A program made the translations under genes and the position numbers. Shown here in pieces: positions 17,931-24,949 of a stretch of 64,000 nt of DNA. This DNA comes from Sanguibacter hominis ATCC BAA-789 (GTDB lineage Bacteria; Actinomycetota; Actinomycetes; Actinomycetales; Cellulomonadaceae). The stretch is from positions 310,001-374,000 of the forward strand of contig NZ_JAAXOW010000002.1 of the NCBI RefSeq assembly GCF_012396185.1, written 5' to 3'. How positions within the stretch are numbered: position 1 is the stretch's first letter; each line of letters begins with the position of its first letter. Under the pieces are notes generated by a model that worked only from the letters and a program-made list of their open reading frames with translations, was not told where the DNA came from and did no database searches.

Positions 17931-18230
17931 ATGGCAACCGACTACGACGCCCCCCGCAAGACCGAGGAGGACCTGTCCGAGGACTCCCTCGAGGAGCTCA
18001 AGGCGCGGCGGTCCGACAAGAGCTCCGGCGTCGTCGACGAGGACGAGACGGAAGCGGCGGAGGGCTACGAGCTCCCCGGCGCGGACCTCTCGGGCGAAGA
18101 GCTCTCGGTGCGAGTCCTGCCGCGTCAGGCGGACGAGTTCACGTGCTCGAGCTGCTTCCTGGTCCACCACCGCAGCCAGCTCGCCTACGAGAAGGACGGC
18201 CAGCCCGTCTGCACCGAGTGCGCCGCCTGA
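17931..18230 (+). CDS. DUF4193 zinc-ribbon-like protein
   Basis: 99 residues: an acidic N-terminal half (EDLSEDSLEELKARR and VDEDETEAAEG), then VRVLPRQADEFTCSSCFLVHH and PVCTECAA. The CxxC pairs (FTCSSC and VCTEC) form a zinc-ribbon/DksA-like knuckle. This is one of the most conserved small proteins of actinobacteria (Rv2699c relative); its function is unknown, possibly RNA-polymerase-associated. Starting at the ATG keeps the conserved MATDYD opening, although the GGAG is 11 nt away. An intrinsic terminator follows. Confidence 0.9.
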   Translation: MATDYDAPRKTEEDLSEDSLEELKARRSDKSSGVVDEDETEAAEGYELPGADLSGEELSVRVLPRQADEFTCSSCFLVHHRSQLAYEKDGQPVCTECAA

Positions 18231-18249
18231 GCGCACCTGCACCACAGCC

Positions 18250-18285
18250 AGCGGGGCCGCGAACCGAGAGGTTCGCGGCCCCGCT
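18250..18285 (+). terminator. Intrinsic terminator after DUF4193 gene
   Basis: A perfect 16-bp stem AGCGGGGCCGCGAACC / GGTTCGCGGCCCCGCT with a GAGA tetraloop, 19 nt after the stop codon. There is no T-run, as is usual in high-GC actinobacteria. It may also serve the convergent DUF3093 gene. Confidence 0.8.
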
Positions 18286-18402
18286 GTCGTTCGATGGTGA
18301 GGAAGTCCCCTCCGCAGCCACGGATCGCCCGCATGCACACGTCATGTGTGCCTCAGGGCGATCGGTGCGGGCGAGGGAGGGGCGGACGGGACAGGTGCGG
18401 GC

Positions 18403-18906
18403 TCAGCGGCCCTGGGCCGCGCGCACGGCGCGGGCGAGCGCCTCGGGGTGACGCGTCGACACGAGCCACCACGGCGTCGGGTCCTGCGGGTCGAGGACGT
18501 CCATGACGACGGCGCCGCCCGTGCTCGTGCGCAGGCACGCGTACGCGCGGGGGTCGAACGACGGGCCCATCATCGTGCTCACCTCGGCGCGGTCGAGCGT
18601 GCGCGGGCTGCCGAGCAGCGTCACGGGGATGCGGGCGCGCCCCGCCTGCAGGTGGCCGTCAGCGACCGTCACGACGGGTGACGTCACGAATGCGAAGACG
18701 CTGCCCGCGGCGAGGAGGGTGAGCGAGACGGCCGCCGCGATCGGGAGGCTCGCGATGACGATCATCACGAAGACGAACACGCAGAACAGCGCGATCGCGC
18801 CGTACGTCCAGATGCCGGGGGAGAGCCGCTCGCTGTACGCCGCGGTCGTGGCGGGGCGAGGGCTGTCGGCGGTATCGGACGGCAGGGTGGGCTCGACGTG
18901 CGGCAT
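18403..18906 (-). CDS. DUF3093 membrane protein
   Basis: 167 residues. Two adjacent transmembrane helices lie near residues 34-78, followed by a soluble domain with the DUF3093 signature region (RIPVTLLGSPRTLD, then FDPRAYACLRTSTGGAV and PWWLVSTRHP). Function unknown; the Mycobacterium tuberculosis relative is Rv2698, which is also divergent from dut. A CATGCT hexamer 6 nt upstream of the ATG suggests a leaderless start. Confidence 0.85.
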   Translation of the reverse strand: MPHVEPTLPSDTADSPRPATTAAYSERLSPGIWTYGAIALFCVFVFVMIVIASLPIAAAVSLTLLAAGSVFAFVTSPVVTVADGHLQAGRARIPVTLLGSPRTLDRAEVSTMMGPSFDPRAYACLRTSTGGAVVMDVLDPQDPTPWWLVSTRHPEALARAVRAAQGR

Positions 18907-18912
18907 GTCCCC

Positions 18913-18918
18913 AGCATG
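18913..18918 (-). promoter_or_regulatory. Possible -10 element for DUF3093 gene
   Basis: CATGCT on the minus strand, 6 nt before the ATG. It matches the TANNNT spacing rule seen elsewhere except for the first base. Confidence 0.35.
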
Positions 18919-18951
18919 CCAGCCGGGCGACGTCGTCCGCGCCGTCGCGGC

Positions 18952-18957
18952 TAGGAT
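18952..18957 (+). promoter_or_regulatory. -10 element TAGGAT for leaderless dut
   Basis: TAGGAT, 6 nt, then the GTG start at 18964, with no Shine-Dalgarno. Confidence 0.65.
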
Positions 18958-18963
18958 CGCGCC

Positions 18964-19449
18964 GTGACACACCACGCACCCGCCGCCGACCGCGGCCTCG
19001 AGGTCCTCGTCCAGATGCTCGACCCGGAGCTGCCGTACCCGACGTACGCCCACCCGGGTGACGCCGGCGCCGACCTGGTCGCTCGCACGGACGTCACGCT
19101 CGCGCCCGGCGAGCGCGCGACCGTCCCGACGGGCGTGGCGATCGCACTGCCGGACGGCTTTGCGGCGTTCGTGCACCCGCGCTCGGGCCTCGCCGCGAAG
19201 CACGGCGTCACGGTCGTCAACGCGCCGGGCACGGTCGACGCGGGCTACCGCGGCGAGATCGCCGTGACGCTGCTCAACACCGACGCGTCCGAGCCCGTGC
19301 ACCTGCGCCGCGGCGACCGGATCGCCCAGCTCGTCATCCAGCAGGTGGAGCGTGCGCGCTTCGTCCCTGCCGAGCGGCTCCCCGGCTCGCACCGCGGCTC
19401 GGGAGGCTTCGGCTCGAGCGGGGGCTGGGACCCGGGCGCAGCCCGCTGA
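18964..19449 (+). CDS. dut: dUTP diphosphatase
   Basis: 161 residues, the usual length for a trimeric dUTPase, which hydrolyses dUTP to dUMP and keeps uracil out of DNA. All five family motifs are present: GDAGADL, PRSGLAAKHGV, GTVDAGYRGEI with the catalytic Asp, GDRIAQLVI, and the glycine-rich C-terminal arm HRGSGGFGSSG that closes over the substrate. The GTG at 18964 is the leaderless start. Confidence 0.97.
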   Translation: MTHHAPAADRGLEVLVQMLDPELPYPTYAHPGDAGADLVARTDVTLAPGERATVPTGVAIALPDGFAAFVHPRSGLAAKHGVTVVNAPGTVDAGYRGEIAVTLLNTDASEPVHLRRGDRIAQLVIQQVERARFVPAERLPGSHRGSGGFGSSGGWDPGAAR

Positions 19450-19465
19450 CGAGCGTCTGCTCGTC
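19448..19465 (+). terminator. Small hairpin at dut stop codon
   Basis: GACGAGC, 4-nt loop GTCT, GCTCGTC overlaps the dut stop codon. It is short for a terminator and could only attenuate read-through into the next operon. Confidence 0.3.
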
Positions 19466-19626
19466 GCTCAGCGCGTCCGCACCGCAGGTCGGCGACATCA
19501 GCCCGCGCGGCGCATAGGGTGGTAGGACGACCGCGCACGGTAACGTCGCGCGAGAACCTGCGGCCCGGGTCGCCCCGACGCCGTCGTCGCAGGCATGCAA
19601 GGCAACTTTCCTGAAGGAGAACCGCA

Positions 19627-20364
19627 GTGGGTCTGTTTGGACGGCGTGTGAAGGAACAGCCGAGCGAGGAGCTGCCCGACGCCGAGGCCACCGCGGCCGA
19701 GGAGACCGAGGCGCGCCCGGACCACGGTCCGTGGGACGTCAGCCAGGTCGACGACGCGAGGGCGAGCCGTGTCGACCTCGGCTCGATCCTCCTGCCGGGC
19801 GTCCAGGGCATGCAGGTGCGCATGGAGCTCGACAAGAACACGCAGGCCGTCACGGGCGTGTCCGTCATGGTCGACAGCTCTGTCCTGCAGATCCAGGCGT
19901 TCGCTGCTCCGCGCATCGCGGGCATCTGGGACGAGATCCGCGACGAGATCCGCGAGTCGCTCACGACGCAGGGTGCGACTGTCGACGACATCCCCGGCCG
20001 GTTCGGTCGTGAGCTGTTCGTCAAGGCCCCCGCGAAGGACGGCGAGGGCAAGGACGTCGTCCGCGTCATCCGCTTCCTCGGGGTCGACGGCCCGCGCTGG
20101 TTCCTCCGCGGCGTCCTGACCGGCAAGGCCACGGTGGACCCGCAGGCTGCCGGCCTCATGGAGGCGCTGTTCTCCCAGGTCGTCGTCGTGCGCGACGAGG
20201 TGGCGCGCGCCCCGCGCGAGCTGCTCCCGCTGCACCTTCCTGACCAGCCCGAGATGAAGCAGGTGGACGAGTCTGCGCCCGAGCCGGAGACCCCGGCCGA
20301 GAAGGCCGCAGCCCCCGACCTCAACCCGCTCGAGCGCGGCCCCGAGATCACCGAGATCCGGTGA
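19627..20364 (+). CDS. DUF3710 family protein
   Basis: 245 residues, no membrane segment. The conserved core runs from WDVSQVDD through LGSILLPGVQGMQVRMELD and RFLGVDGPRWFLRGVLTG; the C-terminus is acidic and proline-rich. Function unknown; relative of Rv2696c, which has the same neighbours. The GTG start has a good GAAGGAG Shine-Dalgarno, so unlike dut this gene has a leader. It begins an apparent operon with the OB-fold and DUF3159 genes. Confidence 0.85.
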   Translation: MGLFGRRVKEQPSEELPDAEATAAEETEARPDHGPWDVSQVDDARASRVDLGSILLPGVQGMQVRMELDKNTQAVTGVSVMVDSSVLQIQAFAAPRIAGIWDEIRDEIRESLTTQGATVDDIPGRFGRELFVKAPAKDGEGKDVVRVIRFLGVDGPRWFLRGVLTGKATVDPQAAGLMEALFSQVVVVRDEVARAPRELLPLHLPDQPEMKQVDESAPEPETPAEKAAAPDLNPLERGPEITEIR

Positions 20365-20406
20365 CCGCCGCACGTGCGGCGGCCCGGACGGCCTGAGGGG
20401 ACTGAC

Positions 20407-20781
20407 ATGTCGTTGCGTACCGCGCTGCGGCGCGTCCTGGCGAGCCAGGACGAGGTCGCCGCGACCGAGGAGCGTGTCCGCTCTGCGAAGCAGGGCACGA
20501 CGGCGATCAGCGACCTCGTCGAGCGTCGCCCCGCCGAGGTGTCGGGGATCGTGCGGTCTGTCGTGCTGCGGCCGACGGACCGTGTCCAGGCGGTCGAGGC
20601 GGAGCTGTTCGACGGCTCTGGCTCGGTCGACCTCGTGTGGCTCGGGCGTCGTCGTCTCGCGGGCGTCGAGCCTGGCAGGCGCGTGCGCGTAGCCGGGTTC
20701 GTCACGAGCGACCGCGGCCGCACCGTGATCTACAACCCGCGGTACGAGCTGCTGCCGCAGTCGACCGACGTGCAGCCTTGA
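20407..20781 (+). CDS. OB-fold nucleic-acid-binding protein
   Basis: 124 residues. The middle (AEVSGIVRSVVLRP, then EAELFDGSGSVDLVWLGRRR and PGRRVRVAGFV) is a RecG/AspRS-like OB fold. It lies between the DUF3710 and DUF3159 genes, as in the Rv2694c neighbourhood. Its nucleic-acid target is not predictable. The ATG at 20407 is preceded by GAGGGGA. Confidence 0.85.
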   Translation: MSLRTALRRVLASQDEVAATEERVRSAKQGTTAISDLVERRPAEVSGIVRSVVLRPTDRVQAVEAELFDGSGSVDLVWLGRRRLAGVEPGRRVRVAGFVTSDRGRTVIYNPRYELLPQSTDVQP

Positions 20782-20801
20782 GGGCTGGGAGAGAGCAGGA
20801 C

Positions 20802-21590
20802 GTGGACCAGAGCACCCCGCACGACGACGCGTCCGGTACGGAGCCCACGGAGGCACAGGTCGCGCAGGCGCGCGGCATGCGCGCCCTGACGGCGAGCGAG
20901 TTCTCGCTCCAGGAGGCGGTCGGCGGGGTACGTGGCGTGATCGAGGCGCTCCTGCCAGGGCTGGTCTTCGTCGTCGTCTACCTGCTGACGTTCGAGCTGA
21001 CGCCGACGCTCATCGCGTCCGCCGGGATCGCCGTGCTCCTCGTGCTCGTGCGGCTCGTGCAGCGCACCCCGGTCACGCAGGCGTTCTCGGGCCTGCTCGG
21101 CGTCGCGATCGGCGTCGTGTGGGCGTGGCGCTCGGGAGAGGCCTCCGACTACTTCCTCATGGGCCTGCTCACGAACGGCGCCTACCTGCTGGCGTGCCTC
21201 GTCTCGATCGTCGTGCGATGGCCTGCGATCGGCGTCGTCGTGGAGCTGTTCCGGCTCGGCTTCGCCGAGACGAAGGCAGCGCGTCCGTCCCACGCGGAAG
21301 AGGGCGCGGACGACGCACCAGCCAACCCGTTCGCGGGCTTCAGCGCGTGGCGCTCGTCGCACGCGCTCGTGCGCCGCTACACGCTCGCGACGTGGCTGTG
21401 GGTCGGTCTGTTCGCGATCCGGCTCGCCGTGCAGGTCCCGCTGTACGTCGGGTCGCAGGTCGGCTGGCTGGGCACCGCGAGGCTCGCGATGGGCATCCCG
21501 CTGTGGGCGGTCACGCTGTGGGGGACGTGGATCCTTGTGCGCCAGTCAGCAGGTCGGACAGAGCAGCCTCGTCCGCGTCCCGGCCACTGA
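20802..21590 (+). CDS. DUF3159 membrane protein
   Basis: 262 residues from the GTG at 20802, with about five or six transmembrane segments beginning near residue 50 (GLVFVVVYLLTFELTP, ASAGIAVLLVLVRLV, and so on). Relative of Rv2693c; unknown function, often described as a predicted transporter-like membrane protein. Its 3' end overlaps the convergent ceoC-like gene by 80 bases. Confidence 0.8.
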   Translation: MDQSTPHDDASGTEPTEAQVAQARGMRALTASEFSLQEAVGGVRGVIEALLPGLVFVVVYLLTFELTPTLIASAGIAVLLVLVRLVQRTPVTQAFSGLLGVAIGVVWAWRSGEASDYFLMGLLTNGAYLLACLVSIVVRWPAIGVVVELFRLGFAETKAARPSHAEEGADDAPANPFAGFSAWRSSHALVRRYTLATWLWVGLFAIRLAVQVPLYVGSQVGWLGTARLAMGIPLWAVTLWGTWILVRQSAGRTEQPRPRPGH

Positions 21591-22197
21591 CGAGCAGCAG
21601 CTCGTCGCCAGCCTCGAGCGTGTCGTCGGCTGTCGGCGCGAGCGGCTGAGCGTCGCGGACGACCGCAGCGAGGACCGTGTCAGTCGGCCACGGCACTGAG
21701 CCGACCGTGCGGCCCACGAGCCACGAGTCCGGCGGGACCGTGAGCTCGAGGATCCCTGCACCGGACTGGTGGAACGTGAAGATCCGCACGAGGTCGCCGA
21801 CGGCGACGGCCTCCTCGACCATCGCCGTCATGATGCGCGGCGTCGACACCGCGACGTCGACACCCCACGACTCGTCGAACATCCACTCGTTCTTCGGGTT
21901 GTTGACGCGCGCGACCACTCGGGGCACGCCGAACTCGGTCTTCGCGAGCAGCGCGATGACGAGGTTCGCCTTGTCGTCGCCGGTCGCAGCGACGATGACG
22001 TCGCACTCGTCGACCTTCGCCTCGGAGAGCGTCGACAGCTCGCACGCGTCCGCGAGGAGCCAGTCCGCCTCGGCGACCGACGCGACACGCATCGCGGTGG
22101 GCTGACGGTCGATGAGCACGACCTCGTGGTCGTGGGCGAGCAGCTCGCGGGCGATCGAGCGGCCGACGGAGCCGGCACCGGCGATGACGACGCGCAT
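21511..22197 (-). CDS. ceoC: TrkA-type RCK (KTN/TrkA-C) potassium-channel regulatory protein
   Basis: 228 residues. An N-terminal Rossmann KTN domain (MRVVIAGAGSVGRSIARELL, GxGxxG, with acidic Asp at the end of strand 2 in VVLID for NAD/ATP binding) is followed by a TrkA-C domain (about 140-215). Such proteins gate potassium transporters in response to nucleotides. The symbol is assigned by gene order relative to Rv2691/Rv2692. The ATG overlaps the stop of the upstream paralogue (TGATG), and AGGAGG precedes it, so the two are co-translated and may form a hetero-oligomeric ring. Confidence 0.85.
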   Translation of the reverse strand: MRVVIAGAGSVGRSIARELLAHDHEVVLIDRQPTAMRVASVAEADWLLADACELSTLSEAKVDECDVIVAATGDDKANLVIALLAKTEFGVPRVVARVNNPKNEWMFDESWGVDVAVSTPRIMTAMVEEAVAVGDLVRIFTFHQSGAGILELTVPPDSWLVGRTVGSVPWPTDTVLAAVVRDAQPLAPTADDTLEAGDELLLVSGRDADEAALSDLLTGAQGSTSPTA

Positions 22198-22862
22198 CAG
22201 ACCTCCTCGGTCGGGGCGTGGGTGAGGATCCGTTCGACGTCGGCGACGTCGACCGAGCGCACGAGGACGTGCAGCACGTCGTTCTCCTGGAGCGCCATGC
22301 CGGGGCGCGGCAGCTCGGCCGCGCCGAACCGGGTGACGAACGCGACGCGCGCGCCGGTCGCCTCCTCGACGACCGTGAGCGAGCGGCCCACCCAGCCGGG
22401 GTGGAAGTCCGTCTGGCACAGGCGCACCTGGCCGGACGGGTCGCGGTAGTCGTCCGTGGTGCCGAGCGGCAGCAGGCGCCGCATCACCTGGTCGGACGTC
22501 CAGCGCACGGTCGCGACCGTGGGGATGCCGAGCCGCTGGTAGATCTCCGCGCGGTGCGGGTCGTAGATGCGGGCGACGACGTTGTCGACGCCGAACGTCT
22601 CGCGCACGACGCGTGCGGCGAGGATGTTCGAGTTGTCGCCGTCGGACACGGCCGCGAAGGCGTACGCCTCGTCGATGCCGGCCTGCTCGAGGGTGTCCCG
22701 GTCGAAGCCCAGGCCGGTGACCTTCTTGCCGGTGAAGGTGGGGGCGAGGCGACGGAACGACTCGGGGTTCTGGTCGATGATGGCCACCGAGTGGCCGTTC
22801 TTCTCGAGCGAGTGCGCGAGCGCCGCTCCGACGCGTCCGCAGCCCATGATCACGAAGTGCAC
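22197..22862 (-). CDS. ceoB: TrkA-type RCK potassium-uptake regulatory protein
   Basis: 221 residues with the same KTN plus TrkA-C layout (MHFVIMGCGRVGAALAHSLE, then VVARIYDPHRAEIYQRLGI). GTG start at 22862 without a Shine-Dalgarno; TACCTT lies 7 nt upstream, suggesting a leaderless mRNA. It is the first gene of the pair and is divergent from the KimA-like transporter. No TrkH/KtrB-type membrane subunit is in the window. Confidence 0.85.
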   Translation of the reverse strand: MHFVIMGCGRVGAALAHSLEKNGHSVAIIDQNPESFRRLAPTFTGKKVTGLGFDRDTLEQAGIDEAYAFAAVSDGDNSNILAARVVRETFGVDNVVARIYDPHRAEIYQRLGIPTVATVRWTSDQVMRRLLPLGTTDDYRDPSGQVRLCQTDFHPGWVGRSLTVVEEATGARVAFVTRFGAAELPRPGMALQENDVLHVLVRSVDVADVERILTHAPTEEV

Positions 22863-22869
22863 AGACCTG

Positions 22870-22875
22870 AAGGTA
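22870..22875 (-). promoter_or_regulatory. -10 element TACCTT for ceoB
   Basis: TACCTT on the minus strand, 7 nt before the GTG start; TATACC overlaps it. Confidence 0.5.
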
Positions 22876-22919
22876 TACCTCCCGGGACCTTGTTGCGCCC
22901 ATCACCGCCAGAACAGGCC

Positions 22920-22925
22920 TAGCAT
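22920..22925 (+). promoter_or_regulatory. -10 element TAGCAT for KimA-like gene
   Basis: TAGCAT is followed by 8 nt and a GTG at 22934. This favours that GTG over the TTG at 22925, which overlaps the hexamer itself. Confidence 0.5.
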
Positions 22926-22933
22926 TGCTCAAC

Positions 22934-24949
22934 GTGTCGGACATCATGGATGCGGCGAAGCGGCTCGTGCTCGGCAGGCCGATGCGGAGCGACGGCCTGG
23001 GGCACACGCTGCTGCCCAAACGCATCGCCCTCCCCGTCTTCGCGTCTGACGCGCTGTCCTCGGTCGCGTACGCGCCGGACGAGATCCTCCTGACGCTCGC
23101 GCTCGCCGGTTTCACGGCGACGACGATGTCGCCGTGGATCGGCGTCGCGGTCGTCGGCGTGCTGCTCGTGGTGGTCGCGTCGTACCGGCAGAACGTGCAC
23201 GCGTACCCGTCGGGTGGCGGTGACTATGAGATCGCGACGGAGAACATCAGCCCGCGCGCTGGCCTGACGGTCGCGTCGGCGCTGCTCGTCGACTACGTCC
23301 TGACGGTCGCCGTGTCGATCTCGTCGGGCGCGCAGTACGCGGCGACGGCGATCCCCGCGCTGCGCGGGCACGAGCTGCCGATCGCGGTCGCGCTCATCAT
23401 CCTGCTGACGATCGCAAACCTTCGTGGCGTCAAGGAGTCCGGGAAGATGTTCGCGATCCCGGTCTACCTGTTCATGGCCGCGGTCGGAGCGACGGCGGTC
23501 ATCGGGTTCGTCCAGTTCGTCACGGGGAACCTGGGACGGGCGGAGAGCGCGTCGTACGACGTCGTGCCGTCGTCCGCGTTCGACCAAGGTCTCGTGGGGC
23601 TCGCGGGGGCGTTCCTCATCGCCCGCGCGTTCGCGTCGGGCTGTGCCGCGCTGACCGGCGTCGAGGCGATCTCCAACGGGGTCCCCGCGTTCAAGAAGCC
23701 GAAGTCCCGCAACGCTGCGACGACGCTCGCGCTGCTCGGCCTGACGTCGATGTTCATGATCATGTCGATCCTGCTGCTCGCGTCGGCGACGGGTGTCGTC
23801 TACGTCGAGGACCCCGCGACGGACCTGCTGATAGACGGCCACGCGCCCGTCGGCTACGTCCAGGTGCCGGTGCTCTCGCAGCTGGCGCACACGATCTTCG
23901 CGTCGTTCCCGCCGATGTTCTACGTCGTCTCGGCGGTCACGGGCCTCATCCTCGTCCTCGCCGCGAACACGGCGTTCAACGGCTTCCCCGTGCTCGGCTC
24001 GATCCTCGCGCGCGACGGCTTCCTGCCGCGTCAGCTGCACAAGCGCGGGGACCGCCTCGCGTTCTCGAACGGCATCGTGTCCCTCGCGTTCGCCGCGATC
24101 GTGCTCGTTGTCCTGTTCGACGCGCAGGTCACCCGCCTGATCCAGCTCTACATCGTCGGCGTGTTCGTGTCCTTCACGCTCTCGCAGCTCGGCATGGTGC
24201 GGCACTGGACGACGGCGCTGCGCCTCGCGTACGACCCGGTGCAGCGGTCGAAGATGAAGCGGTCGCGCGTCCTCAACGTCGTGGGGCTGGGGATGACGGG
24301 CACCGTCCTCATCGTCGTCCTCGCGACGAAGTTCACGCACGGCGCGTGGATCGCGCTCCTCGCGATGGCGGGCGTGTTCCTGGTGATGCGCGCGATCCGC
24401 AAGCACTACGACGCGGTTGCGGAGGAGCTCGAGCTCGACGAGGACGTCGCGACCGAGCGTGCGCTGCCGAGCCGGGTCCACGCGATCGTGCTGATCTCCA
24501 AGGTGCACAAGCCGGCGATGCGCGCCCTCTCGTACGCCCGCGCGACCAGGCCCTCCGTGCTCGAGGCCGTCACGGTCTCGGTCGACGCCGACGAGACGGC
24601 GCGGCTCGTCGAGCACTGGGAGTCCCTCGACCTGCCGATGCCGTTGCGCGTCCTCGACTCGCCGTTCCGTGAGATCACCCGGCCCGTGCTCTCGTACGTG
24701 CGCTCGGTGCGCCGTGAGAGCCCGCGCGACCTCGTCGTCGTCTACCTGCCCGAGTATGTGGTGGGTCACTGGTGGGAGCAGCTGCTGCACAACCAGAGCG
24801 CCCTGCGGCTCAAGGGCCGCCTGCTCTTCACGCCCGGAGTCGTCGTGGCCTCGGTACCCTGGCGTCTGGCCTCCACGGCGTCGACCGCCGGCACCGAGCC
24901 GGTGCTCTACGCGAGGCCGACCGAACCTGACGACACGAAGGCACCATGA
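22934..24949 (+). CDS. APC-superfamily permease, KimA-like potassium transporter
   Basis: 671 residues from the GTG at 22934, with about 12 membrane helices (to about 480) and a soluble C-terminal domain. It is usually annotated as an amino-acid permease, but the sequence follows Bacillus KimA closely: FASDALSSVAYAPDEI, YPSGGGDYEIATENI, LLVDYVLTVAVSIS, SGCAALTGVEAISN and RGDRLAFSNGI. The residues recalled for potassium coordination in KimA (Asp36, Tyr43, Tyr118, Thr121, Ser125) align with Asp39, Tyr46, Tyr121, Thr124 and Ser128 at a constant offset. The divergent RCK genes support a potassium role. Amino-acid transport remains possible. The stop overlaps the next ATG. Confidence 0.85.
   Translation: MSDIMDAAKRLVLGRPMRSDGLGHTLLPKRIALPVFASDALSSVAYAPDEILLTLALAGFTATTMSPWIGVAVVGVLLVVVASYRQNVHAYPSGGGDYEIATENISPRAGLTVASALLVDYVLTVAVSISSGAQYAATAIPALRGHELPIAVALIILLTIANLRGVKESGKMFAIPVYLFMAAVGATAVIGFVQFVTGNLGRAESASYDVVPSSAFDQGLVGLAGAFLIARAFASGCAALTGVEAISNGVPAFKKPKSRNAATTLALLGLTSMFMIMSILLLASATGVVYVEDPATDLLIDGHAPVGYVQVPVLSQLAHTIFASFPPMFYVVSAVTGLILVLAANTAFNGFPVLGSILARDGFLPRQLHKRGDRLAFSNGIVSLAFAAIVLVVLFDAQVTRLIQLYIVGVFVSFTLSQLGMVRHWTTALRLAYDPVQRSKMKRSRVLNVVGLGMTGTVLIVVLATKFTHGAWIALLAMAGVFLVMRAIRKHYDAVAEELELDEDVATERALPSRVHAIVLISKVHKPAMRALSYARATRPSVLEAVTVSVDADETARLVEHWESLDLPMPLRVLDSPFREITRPVLSYVRSVRRESPRDLVVVYLPEYVVGHWWEQLLHNQSALRLKGRLLFTPGVVVASVPWRLASTASTAGTEPVLYARPTEPDDTKAP

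Noticed and set aside
22934..24949. Plain amino-acid permease annotation
   Set aside because: The pattern of conserved residues and the RCK neighbours fit KimA-type potassium transporters better, though amino-acid transport is not excluded.
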